64,000 bases of DNA from Kribbella sp. CA-293567 (lineage in GTDB: Bacteria > Actinomycetota > Actinomycetes > Propionibacteriales > Kribbellaceae): NCBI RefSeq assembly GCF_027627575.1, contig NZ_CP114065.1:4030001-4094000 (forward strand), given 5' to 3'. A program made the position numbers and the translations under genes. The notes under the pieces were generated by a model. It had not been told where the DNA came from, searched no databases, and saw only the letters and a program-made list of their open reading frames with translations. How positions within the stretch are numbered: the first letter of the stretch is position 1; the number at the start of each line of letters is the position of its first letter. Shown piece after piece: positions 1 through 8,039 of this stretch.

Positions 1-747
1 AAAGGCGTCGAGCAGCGCCTCGGTCTCGTACGGCGCGTTGGTGGTGCCGGCCGCGACGAAGAAGGTGTGCGCTCCCGACAACCTCGCCGTCAGTCCCAGC
101 TCGATCGCGTACGCCGCGTCGCGGGTGTCGAGGTACGACCACCCCTCCCGTACGCCGGCCGCCGGGTCGCGGACGAACCCGTCGGCCTGGCGCCGCAGTA
201 CCTCCGCGGAGTTGACGTGCGGGAACCGCAGCGCCACCACATCGGTCCCCCAGCGCCGCCAGACCATCCGGCAGGTGTTCTCGTCGTTCTGCTTGGATAG
301 CGAGTACCAGTCGGCGACGTCGCTGGGGATCTTCTCGTCCAGCGGGTAGTAGGCCGGCCGGATGTCGTCGGGGTTGAACGGCACCCCGAAGGCGTTGATG
401 CTGCTCGCGACGACGGCCCGCCCGACGCCCAGGGCACCGGCTTGGGCGAGCACGTTGAAGGTCGACACGACGTTGATGGTGTAGACGTCGTACGGCGTAC
501 CGGCCGACGGGTGCGCCAGGGCGGCCAGGTGGACGACGGCGTCGGCGCCCTCGAGCGCCGACGCGACGTCGGCCTGCGACCTGGTGTCCCCGATGACGAT
601 CCGGTCCGCCTTCAGCTCGCCGTCCTCGACATCGGTGAACGCGGTGACCAGGGCGCCGAGCTCGGTCAGGTGACGGGTCGTCACCGAACCGATCCGCCCG
701 GCCGCACCCGTCACCAGCACCCGTCGGCCACTCAGTGATGAAGTCAC
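1..747 (-). CDS. NAD(P)-dependent epimerase/dehydratase (extended SDR), 3' end cut by window edge
   Basis: Probable sugar-nucleotide or sugar epimerase/dehydratase using NAD(P). Translated on the minus strand, it begins with a GTG and shows the Rossmann motif GAAGRIG at residues 14-20 and the catalytic YSLSK (Tyr148, Lys152), both classical extended-SDR signatures. 249 codons are visible and the frame is still open at base 1, so the C-terminal substrate-binding part is missing. The GTG overlaps the stop of the upstream permease by 4 bp (GTGA), so it is the fourth gene of the sugar ABC operon and probably acts on the imported sugar or its derivative. The substrate cannot be read from sequence. 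Confidence 0.85.
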   Translation of the reverse strand, partial: MTSSLSGRRVLVTGAAGRIGSVTTRHLTELGALVTAFTDVEDGELKADRIVIGDTRSQADVASALEGADAVVHLAALAHPSAGTPYDVYTINVVSTFNVLAQAGALGVGRAVVASSINAFGVPFNPDDIRPAYYPLDEKIPSDVADWYSLSKQNDENTCRMVWRRWGTDVVALRFPHVNSAEVLRRQADGFVRDPAAGVREGWSYLDTRDAAYAIELGLTARLSGAHTFFVAAGTTNAPYETEALLDAF

Positions 748-1634
748 TCTTTGATCCCTCCGGACATCCCGACCCCACGCAGGAACTGCTTCTGGAAGAT
801 CAAGAAGAGCACTACGGGGATCAGGACCGCCAGGAACAATGCGCTCATCTGCAAAGAGATCTCAGTGGTTTCCGCGACCCGCGGCAGGGCCACCGAGATG
901 GGCTGCATCGAGGGGTCGGGCAGGACCAGCAGCGGCCACAGGTAGTCCTTCCACGAGCCGATCACGGTGAGCAGCGCGACGACGCCGAGGATGGGTTTGG
1001 ACAGCGGCAGGATCAGCGAGGTGAACAGCCTGAGGTTGCTCGCGCCGTCGATCCGCGCCGCCTCGACCAGCTCGCGCGGGATCGCGTCGAAGTACCGCTT
1101 CATCACCAGGATGTTGAACGCGCCGGCCGCCTGCGGCAGCCAGACCGCCCAGAACGTGTTCTGCAGGTTCACCCCGAGCACCGGCATCTCGAGGATGGTC
1201 AGGTAGAGCGGGACCAGCGAGATCACGCCGGGGAGGAACAGCGTGGCCAGTACCGCTCCGGTGACGAGCGGACCCCATTTCGGGCGGAGCACGCTGAGCA
1301 CGAACGCGCCCGTCGTACAGACGAACAGGGTGGACAGCAACGAGCCGATCGCGATGATCGCGGTGTTGCCGAGGTAAGAGCCGATCTGGACCTGGGTCCA
1401 TGCGTTCGGCAGGTTCTGCCACTGGATCCCGCTCGGCCACAGACTCATCGGCCCCTGCAGGATGTCCTGGCTGGTCGACAGGCCCGACTTCAGCAACCAC
1501 AGCAGTGGACCGACGCCGGCGACCAGGACACCGACGAACAGCAGCACCTGAATCGCGGGCAACCCGTACTGGATCAGTGGCCGGTTGCGGTCGGCCGTGG
1601 AGATGATGCCGCGCTCCTGCACGTCCGCGCTCAT
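744..1634 (-). CDS. Carbohydrate ABC transporter permease, MalG type
   Basis: Inner-membrane permease of a CUT1-type sugar importer, 296 residues. It has an N-terminal transmembrane segment (LLFVGVLVAGVGPLLWLL), several further hydrophobic segments, and the binding-protein-dependent permease (EAA) loop around EAARIDGASNLRLFTSLILP, which contacts the ATPase. The ATG at 1634 was chosen because it overlaps the stop of the preceding permease as ATGA; longer upstream readings in this frame lie over the other permease gene. No nucleotide-binding subunit is encoded in the operon, as is common in actinomycetes that share one multi-use ATPase (MsiK type) between several sugar importers. Confidence 0.93.
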   Translation of the reverse strand: MSADVQERGIISTADRNRPLIQYGLPAIQVLLFVGVLVAGVGPLLWLLKSGLSTSQDILQGPMSLWPSGIQWQNLPNAWTQVQIGSYLGNTAIIAIGSLLSTLFVCTTGAFVLSVLRPKWGPLVTGAVLATLFLPGVISLVPLYLTILEMPVLGVNLQNTFWAVWLPQAAGAFNILVMKRYFDAIPRELVEAARIDGASNLRLFTSLILPLSKPILGVVALLTVIGSWKDYLWPLLVLPDPSMQPISVALPRVAETTEISLQMSALFLAVLIPVVLFLIFQKQFLRGVGMSGGIKE

Positions 1635-2566
1635 GTCGTACTCCAGCGTCTGGTCATGAAGTGGTAGGCGACCGACAGCGCGCACAGGACCAGCGCGAGC
1701 AGCACGCTGAGCGCGGTGGCGGCGCCGAAGTCGCCGTTGATGAACGCGTACCGGTAGATGAGCAGCAGGATCGTGGTGGTCGCGTTGTCCGGACCGCCGC
1801 CGGTGAACAGGAACGGTTCGGTGAACACCTGGAACGTCCCGATCAGCTGCAGCAGCATCATGATCAGGATGATGCCGCGGATCTGCGGCAGGGTGACGTG
1901 CCAGACCCGGCGCCAGATCCCCGCTCCGTCCAGCTCGGCCGCCTCGTACAGCTCGGTCCGGACGCTGGTCAGCGCGGCCAGGTAGATGATCGCGGTCGCG
2001 CCGGCCCCGGCCCAGGTCGCCTCCAGCACGATCGCCGGCATCGCCAGGCTCGGCGAGTTCAGCCAGGCGAACGGGCCGATCCCGAACCAGCCGAGGATCG
2101 CGTTGAAGACCCCGGACTCGCCGGGATCGTAGAAGAACTTCCACAACAGGATCGCTGCCACCGGTGGCACCACCGCCGGCAGGTAGGACAGCACGTTGTA
2201 GAGCCAGCCCGCCTTGCGCAGTTCGCTGATGAACACCGCCAAGAACAGCGGCACCGGGAAGCCGAAGACCAGCGCGAGCAACGCGAAGTACAGGGTGTTG
2301 AGCGTCGCCTGCGGCAGTTGCGGGTCGGTCAGCACGTAGCTGAAGTTGGCCGTCCCGACCCACTCGGGCGTGGTGACCAGGTTGTTCTTCTGGAACGACA
2401 GCACCAGGCCGCGCACGATCGGTCCCCAGGAGAAGTACAGGAAGACCAGGACCAGGGGCAGGGCGAACAGGACGCTGCTCAGTCCGCCGGAGCGGAACCA
2501 GGTGACGGGGCTCCGGCCGGACCGGGTCGCGGGGCGTGCCGTGGACACGCGGGTGAGGACGGCCAT
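1631..2566 (-). CDS. Carbohydrate ABC transporter permease, MalF/UgpA type
   Basis: First membrane subunit of the sugar importer, 311 residues. A cytoplasmic, Arg/Thr-rich N-terminus is followed by a hydrophobic helix (VLFALPLVLVFLYFSW) and the usual six-helix core with an EAA-type loop (YEAAELDGAGIWRRVWHVTLP). The ATG start lies 4 bp from the stop of the binding-protein gene, and the 3' end overlaps the MalG-type permease by 4 bp, so the three genes are translated as a coupled unit. The sugar is unknown; MalF/UgpA-type pairs import oligosaccharides or glycerol phosphates. Confidence 0.93.
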   Translation of the reverse strand: MAVLTRVSTARPATRSGRSPVTWFRSGGLSSVLFALPLVLVFLYFSWGPIVRGLVLSFQKNNLVTTPEWVGTANFSYVLTDPQLPQATLNTLYFALLALVFGFPVPLFLAVFISELRKAGWLYNVLSYLPAVVPPVAAILLWKFFYDPGESGVFNAILGWFGIGPFAWLNSPSLAMPAIVLEATWAGAGATAIIYLAALTSVRTELYEAAELDGAGIWRRVWHVTLPQIRGIILIMMLLQLIGTFQVFTEPFLFTGGGPDNATTTILLLIYRYAFINGDFGAATALSVLLALVLCALSVAYHFMTRRWSTT

Positions 2567-2570
2567 CGGA

Positions 2571-3953
2571 CTACCGGGCCAGGCGCGCGTCGATCTTCGC
2601 GGCGGCGTCGGCGAGTAACCTGTCGATGTCCGCGTCCTTCTTGGTCAGCACCTGCTGGACCACCGGGTCGAGCAGCGCGTAGACCTCCTGGCCCTTCTTC
2701 ACCGGCTCGGGCAGCAGCTTCAGCGACTTGGTCGACTCGACGTAGCCCTTGAACTGCTCCACCGGCACGTTGTTGTAGGGCTCACGCCACTTGTTGTACT
2801 GGTCGTAGGTCTGCTGGCTCAGCGGCGTCACTCCCGGCCGGCCGACGAAGCCCTTGTCGGCGATGGTGTCCTTGGCGTTCTGCACCGCCAGCGTCTCGGA
2901 GGTGTACTTGTCGAACTCCTGCGACTTGATCCACTTCAGCGCGGCGACGATCTCGTTCTTGGACGACTTGGGGTTGATCATCTTGATCGAGCCGCCGGTC
3001 AGCGTGCCGTGCGGGCCACCGTCCTGCGGCAGCGCGCCCGCGCCGAAGTCGGCCGGCTTCATCCCGAAGTTCTTCACCGCCATGTCGTAGGCGTCCGGCG
3101 CCTGCATGATCATCCCGATCTTGCCGGCCGCGAAGTCCTGCCGGGCCTCTTCCTGGTTGTAGAGGAAGTTGGTGCCCATCGTGTTGTCGGTCCAGCGCAT
3201 GTCCTTCAGCAACTGCAGCGCCTTCTTGGCGGGCGCGTCGTTGAAGGTGCTCTTCTTGCCGTCCGGGCTCTGCACCGAGCCACCCATGCTGTAGGTCATC
3301 GTGGTGAGCATCCAGCCACCGGTGTTGTCCTTGGTCAGCTGGGCGTAGCCGGCCTTCCCGGTCTTCTCGGTGATCTGCTTTGCGAACTGGCGGACCTCGT
3401 CCCAGTTCGCCGGCGGCTTGTCCGGGTCGAGCCCAGCCTGCTTGAACAGGGCCCGGTTGTAGGCGAGGCCGACCGAGAAGGCCTCGAACGGTACGCCGTA
3501 GATCCGGCCCTTGTCGTCCTGCACCAGCTTCAGCGTCTCGGGGTTGAGGTCCTTGGTCATGTCGACCAGCTTCAGCTCGTCGGTGATGTCCGGCAGCTGC
3601 TTGTTCGGGATCATGTTCAGCGGTTCGGTGAAGCTGATGCTCATCACCGTCGGGAGCGAGCCACCGGCCACCTGAGCCTGGAAGGTCTGCGCGTTCCACT
3701 CCGTCTCACTGGCCTTGACGGTGATGTTCGGGTGGTCGGCCATGAACTTCTTCAGGTTGCGCTCGAAGCCCGCGACATCGGCCGGCTTGTCCGGCTTGGG
3801 CTTGTTCCCCACCGTGATCGTCACCGGCGCCTTCTCGTCGACCGCCGGGCCGGCCTCCTCCGCCGCCGGGGTGGTGCCGTCCGCGCAGGCTGCCGTCGCC
3901 AGCAGCAACGCCGCCGAAGTCAGGGTCACGGCAAACCGTGCCGTTCTGTTCAT
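2571..3953 (-). CDS. Extracellular sugar-binding lipoprotein (SBP family 1)
   Basis: Substrate-binding component of the ABC importer, 460 residues. A basic N-terminus and hydrophobic stretch end in a lipobox-like LATAAC with the lipidated Cys at residue 23, so the mature protein should be anchored on the outer face of the membrane. The body shows family-1 solute-binding features, such as a GVPFEAFSVGLAYNRALF segment and a later MGTNFLYNQEEARQDFAAGK segment. A GAGGAG Shine-Dalgarno sits 7 bases before the ATG. It is the first gene of the operon, directly behind the promoter at 4039-4067. Confidence 0.93.
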   Translation of the reverse strand: MNRTARFAVTLTSAALLLATAACADGTTPAAEEAGPAVDEKAPVTITVGNKPKPDKPADVAGFERNLKKFMADHPNITVKASETEWNAQTFQAQVAGGSLPTVMSISFTEPLNMIPNKQLPDITDELKLVDMTKDLNPETLKLVQDDKGRIYGVPFEAFSVGLAYNRALFKQAGLDPDKPPANWDEVRQFAKQITEKTGKAGYAQLTKDNTGGWMLTTMTYSMGGSVQSPDGKKSTFNDAPAKKALQLLKDMRWTDNTMGTNFLYNQEEARQDFAAGKIGMIMQAPDAYDMAVKNFGMKPADFGAGALPQDGGPHGTLTGGSIKMINPKSSKNEIVAALKWIKSQEFDKYTSETLAVQNAKDTIADKGFVGRPGVTPLSQQTYDQYNKWREPYNNVPVEQFKGYVESTKSLKLLPEPVKKGQEVYALLDPVVQQVLTKKDADIDRLLADAAAKIDARLAR

Positions 3954-4035
3954 CGGAAACTCCTCAGGGGTCCGGGAACACCCCGCTCACCGAGCGGTCA
4001 GGGGTGTGGTCTGGGCCACAGCGGCCCGATCTGCG

Positions 4036-4067
4036 AGTAAGTTAAACCATGCGTGTTACTTTATCAA
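4036..4067 (-). promoter_or_regulatory. Sigma-70-type promoter with overlapping operator-like palindrome for the sugar ABC operon
   Basis: Read on the minus strand, TTGATA (4067-4062) and TAACTT (4044-4039) are separated by exactly 17 bp, a near-consensus housekeeping promoter about 90 bp before the binding-protein start. The interval is embraced by arms AGTAA (4036-4040) and TTACT (4056-4060), so a bound repressor would cover the spacer and -10. This placement is typical of LacI- or GntR-type control of sugar genes, but no regulator gene is adjacent in the window. Promoter elements are seen directly; the regulator is inferred. Confidence 0.6.
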
Positions 4068-4106
4068 TGGTCAGTTGTGGGCCGGGTGCGAGAAGATGCC
4101 GAAGTG

Positions 4107-4571
4107 ATGATTCGGGCAGCCGGAGCCGGCGATCGGGCGTTCCTGCAGGAGATGTTGCTGGAGGCCTACAACTGGGACGGGCAGCCTCGGTTCACGATGG
4201 AGCAGCTGGCAGCCGAGGATCACGCCTCGCGCTACCTCGAGGGCTGGATGCGGCCTGGCGATTTCGGCGTCGTCGCCGAGGACGGCCGGCCGATCGGTGC
4301 CGCCTGGGCACGCCTGCTGACCGCGGAGCGGCCGGGGTACGGGTATCTCGCTGACGATGTGCCTGAGCTGAGCATCGGAGTGGCCCCCGGACGTCGCGGT
4401 CGAGGCGTGGGGCGCGCTCTGCTGGCAGCGTTGATCGGGGCGGCGGCGCCGTACGGGCGATTGAGTCTGAGCGTCGAGCCGGACAATCGCGCGGCGGACC
4501 TCTATCGCTCGCTCGGCTTTCGGCTGACCGGCCGCAACGGCGGTTCCGACACGATGGTGCTGGTGCTCTAG
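4107..4571 (+). CDS. GNAT family N-acetyltransferase
   Basis: Small acetyl-CoA-dependent acetyltransferase, 154 residues, transcribed divergently from the sugar operon. The acetyl-CoA motif A reads LSIGVAPGRRGRGVGRALL, matching the R/Q-x-x-G-x-G/A signature, followed by the motif B region NRAADLYRSLGF. The ATG at 4107 was preferred over an in-frame GTG at 4053 because it starts at the usual beta-1 strand (MIRAAGAGD), and the upstream stretch lies over the divergent promoter. The substrate cannot be predicted. The gene ends tail-to-tail against a decayed minus-strand fragment, overlapping its stop by two bases. Confidence 0.88.
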   Translation: MIRAAGAGDRAFLQEMLLEAYNWDGQPRFTMEQLAAEDHASRYLEGWMRPGDFGVVAEDGRPIGAAWARLLTAERPGYGYLADDVPELSIGVAPGRRGRGVGRALLAALIGAAAPYGRLSLSVEPDNRAADLYRSLGFRLTGRNGGSDTMVLVL

Positions 4572-4777
4572 CCGAGGTTGCGGAGGCGGACCTCGATCCA
4601 GCTTCGAACCTCGGCGCCCACTGCGACCACGGGCGCAGTACCGGCTTGGACCGCGGCTGACAGGGACGGTGTGGCGGACGTCTGAGGCTCGATCGCCAGG
4701 GCTCGGGTGGTGCCGTCGAACGGCGGCTGAGCCGTGGCTTCGTTCTCGATTCGCCGGCCGGTGCGCTCGGGTAGCCG
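4568..4777 (-). pseudogene. C-terminal remnant, possibly of an aldose-1-epimerase-like protein
   Basis: Between the acetyltransferase and the sulfurtransferase, the minus strand reads about 70 codons of coherent protein ending in a stop at 4568. It contains TTRALAIEPQTSATPSLSAA, then AGTAPVVAVGAE and RSWIEVRL. The EP pair and the Gly/Trp-rich end resemble the C-terminus of galactose-mutarotase-fold proteins. No start codon, Shine-Dalgarno or upstream domain is present, because the frame runs directly into the 3' end of the sulfurtransferase gene. I read it as the tail of a truncated gene; the family assignment is tentative. Confidence 0.4.
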
Positions 4778-4778
4778 G

Positions 4779-5642
4779 TCAGGTCGATCGGTACGCCGTC
4801 GTCGGCCGGCCGGTCGCGATCGGGCGGTCGGGGTCGGTGATCCACTCCGACCAGGAGCCGACGTAGACGGCGGACTCGATGCCTGCCGCTTGCAGAGCCA
4901 GGGCCTGGTGAGCGGCGGTGACGCCGGATCCGCAGTACGCGCCGACCGGCTTCGAGCCGTCGGCTCCGAGCGCGGCGAAGCGAGCCCGGAGCTCGTCTGC
5001 GGACAGGAAGTGGCCGTCGGCGGTCACGTTGGCCACGGTCGGGGCGTTCACCGCGCCGGGGATGTGGCCCGCGACCTTGTCGAGCGGTTCCACCTCACCG
5101 GCGAAACGCTCCGGCGCACGAGCATCGAGCAGTACGCCGGTGGCGGCGAGCTCGGCGGCAGCAGCGGCATCGAGCATCGGCACCTGACCCGGCGTTGCGG
5201 TGAAGGTGCCCTTGCCGTCCTCGGGAACGTCGGTCGTCACCTCTCCCCCGGCAGCCCGCCAGGCCGCGAAGCCGCCGTCGAGGACGCGCACGTCGCGGAC
5301 GCCGAAGTACCGCAGGATCCACCAGGCGCGGGCCGCGGCCATCGAGTTGGCGGCGTCGTAGACCACCACCGCGGAGTCCTCGTTCACCCCCGCGCGGCGC
5401 AACGCCGCTTCCACAGTGGTTGCTAAGGGCAACGGATGGCGGCCGCCGTCGCCAGGAGGTCCGGCCAGTTCGGTGTCCAGGTCGACGAAATGCGCGCCCG
5501 GGAGGTGACCGGCGTCGTACGCGTCCCGGCCGGGCGCGGCCTTCGGCGCACCGGCGGGGGCCGAGAGGTTCCAGGTGACGTCGATCAGTACCGGCCTGGT
5601 GGTGGCGGCCAGCAACGACTCGGCAGAGATGAGCGGGTTCAC
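4779..5642 (-). CDS. Thiosulfate/3-mercaptopyruvate sulfurtransferase (tandem rhodanese)
   Basis: Two-domain rhodanese, 287 residues, which moves a sulfane sulfur from thiosulfate or 3-mercaptopyruvate to an acceptor via a cysteine persulfide. The N-terminal inactive domain (about 1-130) carries the DAGHLPGAHFVD motif. The C-terminal domain has the active loop CGSGVTA, which fits 3-mercaptopyruvate-preferring enzymes as well as or better than the CRKGVTA type. Start is GTG at 5642, overlapping the thymidine kinase stop by 4 bp, so translation is coupled. The product is probably cytoplasmic and ends at a normal position just after the conserved SWSEW motif. Confidence 0.92.
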   Translation of the reverse strand: MNPLISAESLLAATTRPVLIDVTWNLSAPAGAPKAAPGRDAYDAGHLPGAHFVDLDTELAGPPGDGGRHPLPLATTVEAALRRAGVNEDSAVVVYDAANSMAAARAWWILRYFGVRDVRVLDGGFAAWRAAGGEVTTDVPEDGKGTFTATPGQVPMLDAAAAAELAATGVLLDARAPERFAGEVEPLDKVAGHIPGAVNAPTVANVTADGHFLSADELRARFAALGADGSKPVGAYCGSGVTAAHQALALQAAGIESAVYVGSWSEWITDPDRPIATGRPTTAYRST

Positions 5643-6289
5643 GACGCGCCTCCGAACGGGAGTACTTCGGGTGACAGGGTGGCACGAGCACGAGCGGCGG
5701 TCAGCCGGCGCCGGTGGTGGCGTCGGCAGAGCACCTCGTAGGCGATGTCGGCGGCATTGGTGACCATGTCTCCGACGACGAGTTGCTCGCCTTCGGTGAC
5801 CATCTCACCACCCAGCGTCCGGGCGTTGTGGGTGGCGCGCTCACCGCACCAGCACAAGGCCTCGACCTGGAGCAGTTCCATTCGGTCGGCCAGCTCGACC
5901 AGCCGGGCCGAGCCCGGGAACAGGGTGGCGCGGAAGTCGGTCAGGATGCCGAAGCAGAAGACGTCGATCTGCAGTTCGTCCACCAGCCGGGCCAGTTGGT
6001 CGACCTGCTCGGCCTGGTAGAACTGCGCCTCGTCGGCGACCACGTAGTCGATCCGGCCGCCCTGGGTCAGTTCGTCGACGACGTACTGCCAGAAGTCGAA
6101 ATCCGGTTTGACCTCGATCGCGGCGGCCTCCAGGCCGAGCCGCGACGACAGCGTCGACTCTCCCGCCCGGTCGTTGCTGGTGAAGATCCTCCCCCGCCGG
6201 CCACGCGCCGCGTGGTTGTGATCCATCTGCAGCGCCAGCGTGGACTTGCCGCAGTCCATGGTCCCGGTGAAGTACAGCAGCTCAGCCAC
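5639..6289 (-). CDS. tdk: Thymidine kinase, type II
   Basis: Phosphorylates thymidine with ATP for dTMP salvage. With the GTG at 6289 it is 216 residues, the normal length. The P-loop GTMDCGKST is at residues 9-17, the DEAQF motif follows in the central part, and the lasso/zinc region carries CWC and CRRHH. An in-frame GTG at 6319 would add ten residues, but the family normally begins just before the LLYFTGTM strand, so 6289 was chosen. It is followed by the coupled sulfurtransferase gene and lies 90 bp from the divergent subtilase gene. Confidence 0.94.
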   Translation of the reverse strand: MAELLYFTGTMDCGKSTLALQMDHNHAARGRRGRIFTSNDRAGESTLSSRLGLEAAAIEVKPDFDFWQYVVDELTQGGRIDYVVADEAQFYQAEQVDQLARLVDELQIDVFCFGILTDFRATLFPGSARLVELADRMELLQVEALCWCGERATHNARTLGGEMVTEGEQLVVGDMVTNAADIAYEVLCRRHHRRRLTAARARATLSPEVLPFGGAS

Positions 6290-6379
6290 GGGCGCCCATC
6301 CTGCCAAAGTCGCTCCCACGTCAGGTACGCCGGGGTGCGTCGGCTTTCGTTCTGCACCTTCCCCGGGTTCTACTTGACC

Positions 6380-8026
6380 GTGCGCAAAGCCCTGATCCTG
6401 TTCCTCACGCTCTGCGTGACGCTGACTGCCACCATCGTCCCGTCGGCGGCCGCTCCTACCCGGGTCGAGGCAGGGTTACGGGCCTACTTCGTGATCACGG
6501 CTCCCAAGCAGACCGCTACGGCGATCGCCGGGGTGGCCGCCAACGGCGGCACCGTCTACGCGGCGTACGACGCCATCGGGGTGCTCGTCGTGCACTCGTC
6601 GAACACGGGCTTCGCCGGCGCGATGCGGACCAGGCCGGGGGTGCAGAAGGTCGGCGCGACCCGCACGTCCGACGTTCCGGCCGCGGCCGCCAACCCGGCG
6701 ATCCCGGCCCCGACGGCCCAGGCGCCGGACAACTCGTCCGAGACCGTCCGCCCGGACATGACCGCGATCGGCGCGGACCAGGCCTGGGAGGTGAACCAGG
6801 GCTCGAAGGCGGTCACCGTCGCGGTCCTCGACACCGGCGTCGACGACCTGCACCAGGACCTCAAGGCGAACTTCGACGCCAGCAGGTCGGCGTCCTGCGC
6901 CTACGGCAAGGCCGACGTCCGGCCCGGCGCCTGGCGGCCGGTCGCCTCGCACGGCACCCACGTCGCCGGCACGATCGCGGCGGCCAAGGACGGCAAGGGC
7001 ATGATCGGCGTCGCGCCCGGCGTCAAGGTCTCGTCGATCCGGGTGGCCGAGCCCGAGGGCCAGCAGTTGTTCTACCCCGAGAACACGGTCTGCGCGTTCG
7101 TCTACGCGGCCGACAAGGGCGTCTCGGTCACCAACAACAGCTACTACGTCGACCCGTGGATGTTCCTCTGCCCGAGCAACCCCGACCAGGACGCCATCCA
7201 GGAGGCGGTCCGGCGCTCGGTCGCGTACGCGGACGCCAAGGGCGTCGTCAACGTCGCCGCCGCCGGGAACGAGAACTACGACCTGGCCGCGAAGTCCTCC
7301 GACGACAGCAGCCCGAACGACTCCACCCCGGCCGCCCGGCCGGTCACCAACGACTGCATCAGCCTGCCGACCGAACTGCCCAACATGGTGGTCGTCGCGG
7401 CACTGAGCCCCGGCGGGACGAGGGCGAACTTCTCCAACTTCGGCGAGGGCAAGATCTCGCTGGCGGCGCCCGGTCAGGCCGTCTACTCGACCGTGCCAGG
7501 TGGCGGCTACCAGTCTCTCGACGGTACGTCGATGGCCTCGCCGCACGTCGCCGGCGTCGCGGCGCTGATTCGCAGTACGAACGCGAAGCTGAGCCCCGGG
7601 CAGGTCCGGGCCAGGCTTTCCGTGCAGGCCAACGATCTGCCGTGCCCGCCCAGCGGAGCGGCCACCTGCAAGGGCTCCGACGCACTGAACTCGTTCTACG
7701 GCGAAGGCGTCACCGACGCGGCCGAGGCCGTCGGGGCAACGGCCAAGGCACCGGCCTCCGGCGTGAGCATCACCAAGCCGTCCGAGCAGCTCGGCTTCGG
7801 CGGGGTGCCCGCGATCCCGCTGCTGATCAAGGGCCTGAGCAGCAAGGGCGAGATCAGCTACACCGCGACCGGACTGCCGCCGGGGCTGAGCATCGACGGC
7901 CAGCGCGGCTGGATCACCGGCGTCCTGACTCCGGGATCCGGCCGCTACAAGGTGACCGTGACGGCGCGCGACGCCGAGGCGAAGACCGCGCAGGCAAGCT
8001 TCTTCTGGAACGTGTGGAGCTTCTAG
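6380..8026 (+). CDS. Secreted S8 (subtilisin-like) serine peptidase
   Basis: Extracellular endopeptidase, 548 residues from the GTG at 6380 (a TTG at 6374 is also possible). It has a Sec signal peptide (ILFLTLCVTLTATIV, cut near SAAA-P), then an I9-like propeptide (about 30-105). The S8 catalytic domain has the triad Asp151 (VLDTGV), His191 (SHGTHVAGT) and Ser384 (GTSMASPH), with the oxyanion Asn in AAAGNEN. The C-terminal 85 residues form a putative Ig/cadherin-like domain containing TGLPPGLSIDG. Several Cys in the catalytic domain suggest disulfides, consistent with export. No linked substrate or inhibitor gene is seen. Confidence 0.94.
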   Translation: MRKALILFLTLCVTLTATIVPSAAAPTRVEAGLRAYFVITAPKQTATAIAGVAANGGTVYAAYDAIGVLVVHSSNTGFAGAMRTRPGVQKVGATRTSDVPAAAANPAIPAPTAQAPDNSSETVRPDMTAIGADQAWEVNQGSKAVTVAVLDTGVDDLHQDLKANFDASRSASCAYGKADVRPGAWRPVASHGTHVAGTIAAAKDGKGMIGVAPGVKVSSIRVAEPEGQQLFYPENTVCAFVYAADKGVSVTNNSYYVDPWMFLCPSNPDQDAIQEAVRRSVAYADAKGVVNVAAAGNENYDLAAKSSDDSSPNDSTPAARPVTNDCISLPTELPNMVVVAALSPGGTRANFSNFGEGKISLAAPGQAVYSTVPGGGYQSLDGTSMASPHVAGVAALIRSTNAKLSPGQVRARLSVQANDLPCPPSGAATCKGSDALNSFYGEGVTDAAEAVGATAKAPASGVSITKPSEQLGFGGVPAIPLLIKGLSSKGEISYTATGLPPGLSIDGQRGWITGVLTPGSGRYKVTVTARDAEAKTAQASFFWNVWSF

Positions 8027-8039
8027 TACCGGCCCGCTG

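Noticed and set aside
744..2363. A 539-codon minus-strand frame spanning both sugar permeases
   Set aside because: Only its last 296 codons encode a permease; the upstream part is Arg/Gly/Pro-rich shadow of the overlapping MalF-type gene, and a coupled ATG exists at 1634.
5714..6379. N-terminal 220-codon extension of the subtilase frame
   Set aside because: The extension is the reverse shadow of thymidine kinase; a signal peptide starts cleanly at GTG 6380.
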